A stretch of 64,000 nt of DNA from Actinoallomurus vinaceus (GTDB lineage: Bacteria > Actinomycetota > Actinomycetes > Streptosporangiales > Streptosporangiaceae), in NCBI RefSeq assembly GCF_039542055.1, contig NZ_BAABHK010000001.1:930001-994000 (forward strand), read 5' to 3'. Each line of letters begins with the position of its first letter. Position 1 is the first letter of the stretch. Positions 14,841 to 23,742 of this stretch are shown one piece after another. Made by a program: the position numbers and the translations under genes. Below the pieces are notes generated by a model that made no database searches, was not told where the DNA came from, and saw only the letters and a list, made by a program, of their open reading frames with translations.

Positions 14841-15227
14841 ATGGCGAAGCTCAGCACGGACGAGCTGCTCGACGCTTTCAAGGAGATGACCCTTCTCGAG
14901 CTCTCCGAGTTCGTGAAGCAGTTCGAGGACACCTTCGAGGTCACGGCCGCCGCCCCCGTCGCGGTCGCCGCCGCCGGTGGCGCCCCGGGCGCCCCGGCTG
15001 CCGAGGTCGAGGAGAAGGACGAGTTCGACGTCGTCCTCGAGGCCGCCGGTGACAAGAAGATCCAGGTCATCAAGGAGGTCCGCGCCCTCACGAGCCTGGG
15101 CCTCAAGGAGGCCAAGGACCTGGTCGACGGCGCGCCGAAGCCGCTGCTGGAGAAGGTCAACAAGGAGACGGCCGACAAGGCCAAGGAGGCCCTGGAGAAG
15201 GCCGGCGCGACGGTCACCGTCAAGTAA
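14841..15227 (+). CDS. rplL: 50S ribosomal protein L7/L12
   Basis: A 128-residue stalk protein that recruits translation GTPases. The N-terminal dimerisation part (STDELLDAFKEMTLLELSEFVKQFED) is joined by an Ala/Gly hinge to the C-terminal domain with KKIQVIKEVRALTSLGLKEAKDLVDGAPK. The ATG has AGGAGG upstream. Usual length. Confidence 0.98.
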   Translation: MAKLSTDELLDAFKEMTLLELSEFVKQFEDTFEVTAAAPVAVAAAGGAPGAPAAEVEEKDEFDVVLEAAGDKKIQVIKEVRALTSLGLKEAKDLVDGAPKPLLEKVNKETADKAKEALEKAGATVTVK

Positions 15228-15262
15228 GGCGTCTTCTCCCGGCGCTTTCTCAGCGCTCTTCG

Positions 15263-15292
15263 AGGGCGGTCACCCATCCGGGTGGCCGCCCT
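15263..15292. terminator. Terminator between convergent rplL and unknown gene
   Basis: GGGCGGTCACCC (15264-15275) and GGGTGGCCGCCC (15280-15291) pair with one T-G pair around an ATCC loop; the stem extends one A-T pair outward and is followed by TTC. Confidence 0.8.
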
Positions 15293-15305
15293 TCGCCGTC
15301 TCCGC

Positions 15306-15926
15306 CTACCAGGTGAGGAAGCCGGGGAAAGCGGCGGCGTCCGGGAGGGGCGTCCCCTCGGGTAGGTCACGGATGAAGACGACCGCCTCCTCGTCCTGCC
15401 CGTAGGAGATGGGCTCGAGGGTCTGGCCGACGACGAGGACGTTGCCGCTCCGGCGCCAGGCGGCGTAGCGCCAGCAGTACGGGCCGGTCGACACGGTGCC
15501 GCCCTCGGTCCGTACGTCGGCCCCTGGCGGGCCGAGCACCTCGGTGAACCGGCCGACGGCGGTGTCGACGCAGGCGTCGAAGTCCGCGCGGCCGGCGTCC
15601 TTCCGGCTGGACCAGCCCGGCTGCGTCCCCCAGCCGTCCTCCGGCCACAGCTCGCCGCCGACGTCGTAGAAGTGGGCGAACGGCAGGTAGAGGCAGTCGT
15701 CGCCGTGTACGAAATGGCCGAGGTCGGTGACGAAACGACACTCGTCCATCGGCACCTCGCCCTCGTCGCTCCAGCCGAGTCCGAGCATCGCGCGGTCGGC
15801 GACCGCCGGGTCGTCCCACGGCAGGTCCATGAGGCCCACGATCCGCCGGGCGAATTCAGGGGTGATGGGGCAGGTGGCGACGTAGGAGTGGATGTCGTCG
15901 TCGGCATGGGGCAGTGATTCGCTCAT
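15306..15926 (-). CDS. Hypothetical protein
   Basis: A 206-residue soluble acidic protein without signal peptide or membrane segment. I recognise no family. It is rich in Trp, Asp and Gly (GELWPEDGWGTQPGWSS, WRYAAWRRSGN) and has conserved-looking stretches such as MLGLGWSDEGEVPMDECRFV. It could be a small ligand-binding or immunity-type protein, but nothing proves this. The ATG at 15926 is chosen over a TTG at 15953; neither has a clear ribosome site. It is convergent with rplL and divergent from the mce operon. Confidence 0.6.
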   Translation of the reverse strand: MSESLPHADDDIHSYVATCPITPEFARRIVGLMDLPWDDPAVADRAMLGLGWSDEGEVPMDECRFVTDLGHFVHGDDCLYLPFAHFYDVGGELWPEDGWGTQPGWSSRKDAGRADFDACVDTAVGRFTEVLGPPGADVRTEGGTVSTGPYCWRYAAWRRSGNVLVVGQTLEPISYGQDEEAVVFIRDLPEGTPLPDAAAFPGFLTW

Positions 15927-16335
15927 CGCGGGGATTATCCCGAAGGTCGACAAGGCCGAGGAGGCCGTGACTTCCGGGCTTACCTATCAAGCGCTTGGTT
16001 GATAGAATTCGGCCCATGCAAGTGATCATTTATCGACGTTCCGTACGCGTGTCCGGGCGGGCGGTCACCGGCCGACCCCTTCACAAGGAAACTGTTGGAC
16101 CGCTAGTCTCATAAGTCGGACTCGAGTAACGATCTGCTTACAAGGCAGCCTGTGCGTCGACGACTACGGTTTTACCTCTTCCAATCGAGCGAGGGATGAC
16201 TACGGTAGGTGGACGCGGCACGCACGATGGCCCCCGGCCACGGTTCAGTGGCTCTGTGTGATCCGGCGACGTAACCCATCGGTAACTCGCTCGTTGTACC
16301 GGACACCCCCGGGCTGGCTGGACGAAAGGTGACGA
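15927..16335. promoter_or_regulatory. Regulatory region of the mce operon
   Basis: This gap holds no convincing gene. At 15984-16005 is the inverted repeat CTATCAA-GCGCTTGG-TTGATAG, whose core ATCAAGCGCTTGGT (15986-15999) fits the AnCAAGnnCTTGnT pattern reported for the TetR-type regulator KstR2. At 16080-16109, TTCACA, 18 bases and TAGTCT form a good promoter. The remaining about 220 bases are a leader before the GTG at 16336. Confidence 0.55.
16080..16109 (+). promoter_or_regulatory. Candidate mce operon promoter
   Basis: TTCACA (16080-16085), an 18-base spacer and TAGTCT (16104-16109). It stands 75 bp downstream of the palindrome at 15984-16005. Confidence 0.5.
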
Positions 16336-17358
16336 GTGGGCGTCGAAATCAGAGTCGAAGGGCTGACCAAGTCCTTCGGGCGTCAGGTCATCTGGGAGGA
16401 CGTCACGCTGACGCTGCCCGCCGGCGAGATCTCCGTCCTCCTCGGACCCTCCGGCACCGGCAAGTCGGTGTTCCTCAAGACGATGGTCGGGCTGCTCAAG
16501 CCGGACCGCGGCCACTGCTGGATCGACGGCAAGGACATGCCGAACCTCCGCGAGCACGACATGTACGAGGTGCGGAAGCTCTTCGGCGTCCTGTTCCAGG
16601 ACGGCGCGCTGTTCGGCTCGATGAACCTCTTCGACAACATCGCCTTCCCGCTGCGCGAGCACACGCGAAAGTCGGAGTCCGAGGTCCGGCGCATCGTCAT
16701 GGAGAAGATGGAGATGGTCGGGCTCGCCGGAGCCCAGCAGAAGTTCCCCGGCGAGATCTCCGGCGGCATGCGGAAGCGGGCCGGGCTGGCCCGCGCGCTC
16801 GTGCTCGATCCGCAGATCATCCTCTGCGACGAGCCCGACTCGGGCCTGGACCCGGTCCGTACGGTGCTGCTCAACCAGCTGATCGTCGACCTCAACGCCG
16901 AGATCGAGGCGACGATCCTCATCGTCACCCACGACATCAACACCGCCCGTACGGTGCCGGACAACATCGGCATGCTGTTCCGCCGCGAGCTGGTGATGTT
17001 CGGTCCGCGGGAGATGCTGCTGTCCAGCGAGGAGCCGGTGGTCCGGCAGTTCCTCAACGCGCGCAAGGTCGGCCCCATCGGCATGTCGGAGGAGAAGGAC
17101 CTCTCCGAGCTGGAGGCCGAGGCCCGCCTCGGGCGCGACCCGGGCCCCCTGCCGCCGATCCCGCCGCAGCTGATGACCAGTGACGGTCGCCTCCGCCGGA
17201 CCCAGCACGCGCCCGGCGAGTGGCTGCGCGCGCACGGCGTCACCCCGCCGGCGGGGTCGTTCATCGACGAGATGGGCCGTGACTGGCTCCAGGAGTGGCC
17301 GCGGTACGTCGCGGCGATGTCGGCGGGTGCCGGGCAGCACCACGAAGGGGCTCGCTGA
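16336..17358 (+). CDS. mkl: Mce transporter ATPase (Mkl/MlaF family)
   Basis: A 340-residue ABC ATPase that powers MCE lipid import. Walker A GPSGTGKS (residues 37-44), the Q-loop in FGVLFQDGALFGSM, signature ISGGMRKRAGLARAL (about 142-156), Walker B IILCDEPDSGLDP (162-174) and the switch His in VTHD are intact. The phrase FPGEISGGMRKR is typical of Mla/Mce ATPases. A roughly 90-residue C-terminal extension goes beyond the nucleotide-binding domain, as in mycobacterial Mkl. The GTG has AAAGGTGA upstream. The stop overlaps the next start (TGATG). Confidence 0.93.
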   Translation: MGVEIRVEGLTKSFGRQVIWEDVTLTLPAGEISVLLGPSGTGKSVFLKTMVGLLKPDRGHCWIDGKDMPNLREHDMYEVRKLFGVLFQDGALFGSMNLFDNIAFPLREHTRKSESEVRRIVMEKMEMVGLAGAQQKFPGEISGGMRKRAGLARALVLDPQIILCDEPDSGLDPVRTVLLNQLIVDLNAEIEATILIVTHDINTARTVPDNIGMLFRRELVMFGPREMLLSSEEPVVRQFLNARKVGPIGMSEEKDLSELEAEARLGRDPGPLPPIPPQLMTSDGRLRRTQHAPGEWLRAHGVTPPAGSFIDEMGRDWLQEWPRYVAAMSAGAGQHHEGAR

Positions 17359-18152
17359 TGGCGCGCGCCGGCAAGGTCGCCGACGGTGTGGCCAACGCCA
17401 CGCTGCGCGAGCCCGGCCGGTTCTTCGCGCTGTCGCTCGACACCTTCCGGGCGATGTTCAAGTGGCCGTTCCAGTGGCAGGAGTTCCTGCAGCAGGCGTG
17501 GTTCATCGTCAGCGTCACCGTGGCTCCGACGATCATGGTGGCCATCCCGTTCGGCGCGGTGCTGTCGCTGCAGGTCGGCAACCTGATCCGGCAGCTCGGC
17601 GCGCAGTCCCAGACCGGCTCGACGGCGGTGCTGGCGATCGTCCGGGAGGCCAGCCCGATCGTCACCGCCCTCCTCATCGCGGCGGCCGCCGGCTCGGCGA
17701 TCTGCGCCGACCTGGGCGCCCGGAAGATCCGCGAAGAGATCGACGCGATGGAGGTGCTCGGCATCAACCCGCTGCACCGCCTCGTGGTGCCCCGGGTGCT
17801 CGCCTGCGCCTTCGTCGGACTGTTCCTCAACGGCATCGTGTCGGTGGTCGGCATCGCCGGCGGCTACGTCTTCAACGTCATGCTCCAAGGAGGCACGCCC
17901 GGCGCGTACATCTCCTCCTTCAGCGGCCTCGCCCAGCTGTCCGACCTCTACCAGGCCGAGGTGAAGGCGGTCGTGTTCGGCGTCACCGCCGCGCTCGTCG
18001 CCTCGTACAAGGGCCTGACCGCCTCCGGCGGTCCCAAGGGTGTGGGCGACGCGGTGAACCAGACCGTCGTCATCGCCGCCATGGCGCTGTTCGTGGAGAA
18101 CTTCGTGCTCAGCGCGCTGTACTTCCAGCTCGTTCCGCAGAAGGGCATGTGA
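17358..18152 (+). CDS. yrbEA: Mce permease YrbE, first subunit (MlaE family)
   Basis: A 264-residue integral membrane permease of the MlaE fold with about five to six hydrophobic segments. The conserved cytoplasmic coupling stretch GSAICADLGARKIREEIDAMEVLGINPLHRLVVPRVLA contacts the ATPase. It pairs with the next gene product. Both ends overlap neighbours (TGATG at 17356-17360 and at 18150-18154), forcing balanced synthesis. Confidence 0.93.
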   Translation: MARAGKVADGVANATLREPGRFFALSLDTFRAMFKWPFQWQEFLQQAWFIVSVTVAPTIMVAIPFGAVLSLQVGNLIRQLGAQSQTGSTAVLAIVREASPIVTALLIAAAAGSAICADLGARKIREEIDAMEVLGINPLHRLVVPRVLACAFVGLFLNGIVSVVGIAGGYVFNVMLQGGTPGAYISSFSGLAQLSDLYQAEVKAVVFGVTAALVASYKGLTASGGPKGVGDAVNQTVVIAAMALFVENFVLSALYFQLVPQKGM

Positions 18153-19003
18153 TGGCGGCCGGCACGTGGGGCGGGTTCCGTTCCGCCAAGCGCGTCATCG
18201 ACGCGCCGATGGAGCGCCTGGAGGGCTTCGGCCACCAGATGGCGTTCTACGTCCGGGCGTTCGCCTGGGTGTGGCGGGTCGTCATCCGCTACAAGAAGGA
18301 GGTCGTGCGCCTGCTGGCCGAGGTCAGCCTCGGCACCGGCGGCCTGGCCGTCATGGGCGGCAGCGTGGCGATCGTCGGCTTCATGACCTTCTTCACCGGC
18401 ACCGAGGTCGGCCTGCAGGGCTACAACGCCCTGAACCAGATCGGCAGCGCGGCCTTCAGCGGTTTCGTCTCCGCGTACTTCAACACGCGCGAGCTGGCGC
18501 CCACCGTGTCGGCGCTCGCGCTGTCGGCGACGGTCGGGTGCGGCTTCACCGCCCAGCTCGGCGCCATGCGGATCAGCGACGAGATCGACGCCCTGGAGGT
18601 CATGGGCGTGCCGTCGCTGCCGTTCCTCGTGACGACGCGGCTGGTCGCCGGGATGCTCGCGGTCATCCCGCTGTACGTCATCGGCCTGCTCGCGTCGTTC
18701 GTCGCCACCCGGCTGATCGTGACCCTGTCGTTCGGTCAGTCCAGCGGCACGTACGACCACTACTTTTACCTGTTCCTCCCACCCCACGACGTGTTGTGGT
18801 CGTTCGGGAAGGTCCTGGTCTTCGCGATCCTCGTCATGCTCATCCACTGCTACTACGGCTACAACGCCAGCGGCGGGCCGGCCGGCGTGGGCCTGGCGGT
18901 CGGCCGCGCCGTCCGTACGAGCCTCGTCGTGGTCAACATCGTGGATCTGCTCATGGGGATGGCGATCTGGGGCGCGACCACCACAGTGCGGATCGCCGGC
19001 TGA
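18152..19003 (+). CDS. yrbEB: Mce permease YrbE, second subunit (MlaE family)
   Basis: A 283-residue MlaE-type permease with a longer N-terminal amphipathic part (MERLEGFGHQMAFYVRAFAWV). The coupling motif is GCGFTAQLGAMRISDEIDALEVMGVPSLPFLVTTRL. It forms the heterodimeric membrane channel with YrbEA. A 50-bp gap separates it from mceA, the largest break inside the first half of the operon. Confidence 0.93.
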   Translation: MAAGTWGGFRSAKRVIDAPMERLEGFGHQMAFYVRAFAWVWRVVIRYKKEVVRLLAEVSLGTGGLAVMGGSVAIVGFMTFFTGTEVGLQGYNALNQIGSAAFSGFVSAYFNTRELAPTVSALALSATVGCGFTAQLGAMRISDEIDALEVMGVPSLPFLVTTRLVAGMLAVIPLYVIGLLASFVATRLIVTLSFGQSSGTYDHYFYLFLPPHDVLWSFGKVLVFAILVMLIHCYYGYNASGGPAGVGLAVGRAVRTSLVVVNIVDLLMGMAIWGATTTVRIAG

Positions 19004-19053
19004 GACGAGAGGTGTGAGTGCGCGATGTCGATTGCTGAGCCGGGGGAGGACAC

Positions 19054-20361
19054 GTGAGTTACACCCCGCCCTTCGGCTCGTGGTCCGAGCGGCTGCGCTA
19101 CCGCCTGTACGGGGTGGCGTTCGTGCTCGTCGTCGTCCTGCTCGTCGTGCTGATGATCGCGCAGTACAACAAGGCGTTCACGCCCGTCTACCACGTCACC
19201 GTGGACAGCGACCGGGCCGGGCTGCAGCTCGTCCCGCACTCCGACGTGAAGGTGCGCGGCCTGATCGTCGGCGAGGTCCGCAAGATCCGGCAGACGCAGA
19301 AGGGGGCGGCGATCGACCTGGCGATCGACCCGTCCAAGGCGCAGCTGATCCCGGCGGACTCCTCGGCCCGGATGTTGCCCAAGACGGTGTTCGGCGAGAA
19401 GTTCGTCGACATCGTCCCGCCCGGGGGCGCCCTCGGCGGCCGTCACCTGAAGAACGGCGACGTCATCCCGCAGGACCGCTCCACCACCGCCGTCGAGGTC
19501 AACCAGGTCCTCGACGACGTCATGCCGATCCTCAACGAGGTCGAGCCGGCCAAGCTCAACGCCACCCTGAACGCCCTGGCCACCGCCCTGCAGGGCCGCG
19601 GCGACCAGATCGGGCAGATGCTCGTCGACGCCGACGACTACCTCAAGCGGCTCAACCCGCACCTGCCGACCGTCGTGCACGACCTGCGGCAGCTCGCGGT
19701 CGTCAGCGACAACCTCAGCGGCGCCGCGCCCGACCTGATCTCGATCATGCAGAACCTCCAGACGACGAACCGGACGATCGTCGACAAGGAGCCGCAGCTG
19801 GTGGCCGCCCTCGACAAGGGGATCAACCTCACCGGCCAGGCCACCGAGTTCACGGCCGACAACGAGCCCCGCCTCGTCGGCGCGATGATCGCCAACCGGC
19901 AGTCGCTCGCGCTGCTCGCCAAGTACTCCCCGGGCGTGCCCTGCGTCCTGCAGGGCATGGCCAAGCTCACGCCCCGGCTGGTCGACGCGATGGGCGGCAA
20001 GCAGCCGGGCGTGCACGTCACGCTCGAGCTGGTCAAGCCGCGGCCCGGGTACAAGCCCGGCCTCGACAAGCCGGCGTTCAACGACCATCGCAACCCGCGC
20101 TGCTACGGCCTGCCGAACCCGAAGGTGCCGTTCCCGCAGTACCAGCTGCTGGACGGCACCGAGGACGACCAGTGGTGGGCCGGCGGCGCGGGCCGGTCCC
20201 TGTCCAGCGTCCTGGTCAAGCCGGGCAGCTCCGCCGACGACGACACCCTGCTCAAGGGCCTGCTCGGGCCCGCGATGGGCACCCGCGCCGACCAGGTCTC
20301 CGACCTCGCGTCGCTGCTCTACAAACCGGCCGCCAACGGAATGGTGGTGACCGTCAAGTGA
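19054..20361 (+). CDS. mceA: MCE family protein, MceA type
   Basis: A 435-residue protein anchored by one N-terminal helix (about residues 17-40). The MCE beta-barrel domain follows (YHVTVDSDRAGLQLVPHSDVKVRGLIVGEVRKI to FGEKFVDIVPP, about 46-125), then a long helical region that builds the hydrophobic tunnel, and a C-terminal part with two Cys and NPRCYGLPNP, typical of MceA. GGGGGAGGA precedes the GTG. In mycobacteria MceA-F assemble into one elongated channel carrying lipids or sterols to YrbE. Confidence 0.9.
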   Translation: MSYTPPFGSWSERLRYRLYGVAFVLVVVLLVVLMIAQYNKAFTPVYHVTVDSDRAGLQLVPHSDVKVRGLIVGEVRKIRQTQKGAAIDLAIDPSKAQLIPADSSARMLPKTVFGEKFVDIVPPGGALGGRHLKNGDVIPQDRSTTAVEVNQVLDDVMPILNEVEPAKLNATLNALATALQGRGDQIGQMLVDADDYLKRLNPHLPTVVHDLRQLAVVSDNLSGAAPDLISIMQNLQTTNRTIVDKEPQLVAALDKGINLTGQATEFTADNEPRLVGAMIANRQSLALLAKYSPGVPCVLQGMAKLTPRLVDAMGGKQPGVHVTLELVKPRPGYKPGLDKPAFNDHRNPRCYGLPNPKVPFPQYQLLDGTEDDQWWAGGAGRSLSSVLVKPGSSADDDTLLKGLLGPAMGTRADQVSDLASLLYKPAANGMVVTVK

Positions 20362-21377
20362 AGACGACCTCGGCGGCCGTCAAGCTGCTGATCTTCGCGG
20401 TCATCGCGACGCTGGCCACGGCGGTGCTCGCCGTCGCCATCTCCAACATGCAGTTCGTCGCGAGCCGGAAGTACCACCTGATCTTCACGGACGCGGCCGG
20501 CCTCAACAACGGCGACGAGGTGCGGATCGCCGGCGTGCGCGTCGGTGAGGTCGACGGCATCAAGCTGTACCAAGGGCACCTGGCCAGGGTCACGATCTCG
20601 GTGATCAAGGATCAGACCCTGCCGCGCAGCACGCAGGCGCAGCTGCGGTACCGCAACCTGATGGGGCAGCGCTACGTCTCCCTCACCGAGGGCTCCGGGC
20701 AGGGCGGCGACCTGCCGGCGGGCGGCACGATCCCCAAGGAGCAGACCCAGCCCGCGCTGGACCTGACCGCGCTGTTCAACGGCTTCCGGCCGCTGCTGCG
20801 GGCGATCAAGCCGCAGGACGTCAACCAGCTGACCTACCAGCTCATCCAGGTGCTGCAGGGCGAGGGCGGCACGGTCAACGGGCTGCTCGCGCACGTCGCC
20901 TCCCTGACCGAGACCCTCGGCAACCGCGACGAGGTCATCGGCCGGGTGATCGACAACCTCGACAAGGTGATCGCCACCATCGACTCGCGGGACCAGGAGG
21001 TCTCCGCCCTCATCACCAACCTCAAGAGCCTCGTGTCCGGGCTGGCCACCGACCGGCACGCGATCGGCGAGTCGCTCGTCAGCATCAACCAGCTGGTCTA
21101 CACGACCAACGGCCTGCTCACCGACGTCCGTCCGTCGGTCAAGGCCGACATCGCCTCGCTCGGCCACCTGTCGAAGGTCCTGGCGGCCAACGGCAACCAG
21201 CTGGACAAGGCGTTCCAGACGATGCCGAAGAACTTCATGCTGCTGGACCGGGCGGCGTCGTACGGCTCCTGGTTCAACTTCTACCTGTGCGGCCTGGACG
21301 CCCGTATCGGGCTGCCCGGCAAGGTCTCCTTCAACACTCCGCAGATCCTGAACGAGAACGCCCGATGCAAGGGGTGA
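20358..21377 (+). CDS. mceB: MCE family protein, MceB type
   Basis: A 339-residue protein with one N-terminal helix and the MCE domain (YHLIFTDAAGLNNGDEVRIAGVRVGEVDGIKLYQGH). The phrase QLRYRNLMGQRYVSL is characteristic of MceB. A long helical segment with repeated LDKV/IDNL patterns and a C-terminal FNFYLCGLD end follow. The GTG at 20358 overlaps the mceA stop by four bases (GTGA), so the long open frame further upstream is not used. Confidence 0.9.
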   Translation: MKTTSAAVKLLIFAVIATLATAVLAVAISNMQFVASRKYHLIFTDAAGLNNGDEVRIAGVRVGEVDGIKLYQGHLARVTISVIKDQTLPRSTQAQLRYRNLMGQRYVSLTEGSGQGGDLPAGGTIPKEQTQPALDLTALFNGFRPLLRAIKPQDVNQLTYQLIQVLQGEGGTVNGLLAHVASLTETLGNRDEVIGRVIDNLDKVIATIDSRDQEVSALITNLKSLVSGLATDRHAIGESLVSINQLVYTTNGLLTDVRPSVKADIASLGHLSKVLAANGNQLDKAFQTMPKNFMLLDRAASYGSWFNFYLCGLDARIGLPGKVSFNTPQILNENARCKG

Positions 21378-21413
21378 TCAGGTGAACGAGGCAGCGACGA
21401 GGGGAGCGCGGCG

Positions 21414-22457
21414 GTGAGAGTCTCCTTCCGCGACCGGGATCCCCTGGTGATGGGCATCGTCGGCATGTCGTCGGTGGCCGTACTCGTGTTCGCCGCGTTC
21501 AATCTCACGGTCTTCGAGGGCGGCACCGTCTACCACGCCGCGTTCACCGAGGCCAGCGGGCTCAAGCCGAACGAAGAGGTGCGCGTCGCCGGCGTCAAGG
21601 TCGGCAAGGTCAAGAGCGTCGGGCTGGAGGGTGACCACGTGAAGGTCGCCTTCACCGCGAACAGGGTCCGCTTCGGCACCCAGTCGCAGGTCCGGATCAA
21701 GATCTCGACGCTGCTGGGCGCGCACTACCTGGAGATCGTGCCGAAGGGCGACCGGCACCAGTCCACGCGCGCGGAGATCCCCACGTCGCGCACCGCCCCG
21801 TCGTACGAGGTCGTGCCGGCTCTGCAGGACCTCTCCGGTCAGCTGCAGAAGATCGACGTGCCGCAGCTCGCGAAGGCGCTCAACACGCTGGACCAGACGC
21901 TGAAGTACTCCCCGGACAACGTACGCCGGACGCTCAGTGGACTGCGGAAGATCTCCCAGGCGATCTCCTCCCGCGACGACGAGCTGGGCAGCCTTCTCGG
22001 CCACACCCGCAGCCTGACCGGCCTGCTCGCCGACCGCAGCGGCGACCTCGCCCAGCTCGTGTCCGGGGGCGGGCTGCTGCTGCAGGAGCTCAACGACCGG
22101 CGCCAGGTGATCACCTCGCTGCTGTCCGGTACGGTCAGCCTCTCCAACCAGATCACCGGGGCGATCGAGGAGAACCGCGCGACGCTGAACCCCGCGATGC
22201 GCCAGCTCCACAACGTCGTGAACATCCTGCTGCGCAACCAGGGCAACATCGACAAGTCGCTCAAAACCCTGGGGCCCTTCGTCACCGTCTCGGCGGACGC
22301 CACCGCCCAGGGCCGGTGGTTCGACGGCTACCTGCAGAACCTCATCCCGCTTCCGGTCAAGATCGGCCCGGCTCAGCCCCCGATCAACGACCAGAAGAGC
22401 GGGACCGGGAAGCGCGCCCCCAGCGGCACGAGCACGGCCGGCGCGGGCCGTGAGTGA
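21414..22457 (+). CDS. mceC: MCE family protein, MceC type
   Basis: A 347-residue protein with one N-terminal helix, then an MCE domain reading YHAAFTEASGLKPNEEVRVAGVKVGKVKSVGLEGDHVKV and STLLGAHYLEIVPKG, the MceC/D-like version. Helical tunnel region to about residue 300; short polar tail (SGTGKRAPSGTSTAG). The GTG at 21414 follows GAGGGGAGCG. The end overlaps the next gene by eight bases. By order, the slot for a separate MceD is missing. Confidence 0.85.
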   Translation: MRVSFRDRDPLVMGIVGMSSVAVLVFAAFNLTVFEGGTVYHAAFTEASGLKPNEEVRVAGVKVGKVKSVGLEGDHVKVAFTANRVRFGTQSQVRIKISTLLGAHYLEIVPKGDRHQSTRAEIPTSRTAPSYEVVPALQDLSGQLQKIDVPQLAKALNTLDQTLKYSPDNVRRTLSGLRKISQAISSRDDELGSLLGHTRSLTGLLADRSGDLAQLVSGGGLLLQELNDRRQVITSLLSGTVSLSNQITGAIEENRATLNPAMRQLHNVVNILLRNQGNIDKSLKTLGPFVTVSADATAQGRWFDGYLQNLIPLPVKIGPAQPPINDQKSGTGKRAPSGTSTAGAGRE

Positions 22458-23742
22458 GATGAGAGGTACGGACGAGGTGTCTCGATCGGAGCGGCCGAAA
22501 CGCCGTAGAGCCGCGCGGATCCTCGCCGCGGCGCTCACACTGACCGCGGCGGTCTCGGGCTGTTCGTTCCGCGGGATGTCGTCGGTGCCGCTGCCCGGCG
22601 GCATCGACACCGGGTCCGATGCGTACGACGTGAAGATCGTCTTTTCGAACGTCCTGGACCTGGTCCCGCAGTCGCAGTGCCGGGTCGACGACGTCCCGGT
22701 CGGCAAGGTCACCAAGATCCGCCTGGTGGACTGGAAGGCAGAGGTCACCTGCCGGCTCCGCGGCTCGGTCGACCTGCCGGGCAACGCCGTCGCCACGATC
22801 TCCCAGACCAGCCTCCTCGGTGAGAAGTTCGTGGCGCTGTCCGCGCCGCAGGGGCAGGCGCCGCAGGGGAAGCTGGCGCAGGGCGCGCTGATCCCGCTGG
22901 AGCGCACCACCCGCAACACCGAGGTCGAGGAGGTGCTGTCGGCGATGTCCATGCTCATCACCGGCGGCGGCCTGGAGCAGGTCTCCACGATCAACCACGA
23001 GCTCAACGCCGCGATGCAGGGCCGTACGACGCAGATGCGCGACCTGCTCGGCCGCGTGAACACCTTCGTCGGCACGCTCGACCGGCAGAAGGCTCAGATC
23101 GTCACCACGATCGACAAGGTCGACCGGCTGGCCGCCACGCTCGCCCGGCACAACCAGACGATCGCCGACACGATCGACAGCACCGGCCCGGCGGTGAAGA
23201 TCCTCGCCCAACAGCGGCAGGACCTCACCAAGCTCCTGGTCAACATGGACAAGCTCGGCACCGTGGCCACCCGGGTGATCAACCGCTCGCACGACGACAC
23301 GGTCGCCAACCTCAAGTCGCTGCAGACGGTCCTGCAGAACACCGACAAGGCCAGCAACGTCATCCCGAAGGTCCTCGGCGGCCTGTTCACCTTCCCCTTC
23401 CCGCAGACGGTCTCCCAGGCGCTCAAGGGCGACTACGGCAACCTGTTCGCCACCCTGGACCTCGACGTGGGCAACATCTCGCACAACTTCCTCGCCGGCA
23501 CGGCGCTCGACGGCGCGGCCAAGACCGCCGAGAAGCTGCAGGCGTCCCTGCCGGCACCCCGCACCAGCGTCCCCGACAATCCGCTCGGCGTCCTCCCACA
23601 GGGCGGCACCGGCGGGTCCGACCAGAACGGCACCGGCGGCTCGCAGCAGGGCGGTGGCGGCGGCATCCTGCCGCCTCTGGGCATGCGCGGCGGCGCGCCA
23701 GGCGACGATCTGGGCGCCCTGCTGAGCGGAGGCACCGCATGA
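22450..23742 (+). CDS. mceE: MCE family lipoprotein, MceE (LprK) type
   Basis: A 430-residue lipoprotein: a basic N-terminus (RPKRRRAARI) and hydrophobic stretch end in the lipobox AVSGC with Cys38. The MCE domain (YDVKIVFSNVLDLVPQSQCRVDDVPVGKVTKI to SLLGEKFVALS) is followed by long helices and a Gly/Gln-rich tail (about 385-430). The lipid anchor is diagnostic for the fifth member of mce operons. ATG at 22459 is a possible shorter start. The last four bases overlap mceF (ATGA). Confidence 0.9.
   Translation: MSEMRGTDEVSRSERPKRRRAARILAAALTLTAAVSGCSFRGMSSVPLPGGIDTGSDAYDVKIVFSNVLDLVPQSQCRVDDVPVGKVTKIRLVDWKAEVTCRLRGSVDLPGNAVATISQTSLLGEKFVALSAPQGQAPQGKLAQGALIPLERTTRNTEVEEVLSAMSMLITGGGLEQVSTINHELNAAMQGRTTQMRDLLGRVNTFVGTLDRQKAQIVTTIDKVDRLAATLARHNQTIADTIDSTGPAVKILAQQRQDLTKLLVNMDKLGTVATRVINRSHDDTVANLKSLQTVLQNTDKASNVIPKVLGGLFTFPFPQTVSQALKGDYGNLFATLDLDVGNISHNFLAGTALDGAAKTAEKLQASLPAPRTSVPDNPLGVLPQGGTGGSDQNGTGGSQQGGGGGILPPLGMRGGAPGDDLGALLSGGTA

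Noticed and set aside
16017..16115. 32-codon ORF in the mce regulatory region (MQVIIYRRSVRV...)
   Set aside because: No ribosome site, no similarity, and it spans the likely promoter.
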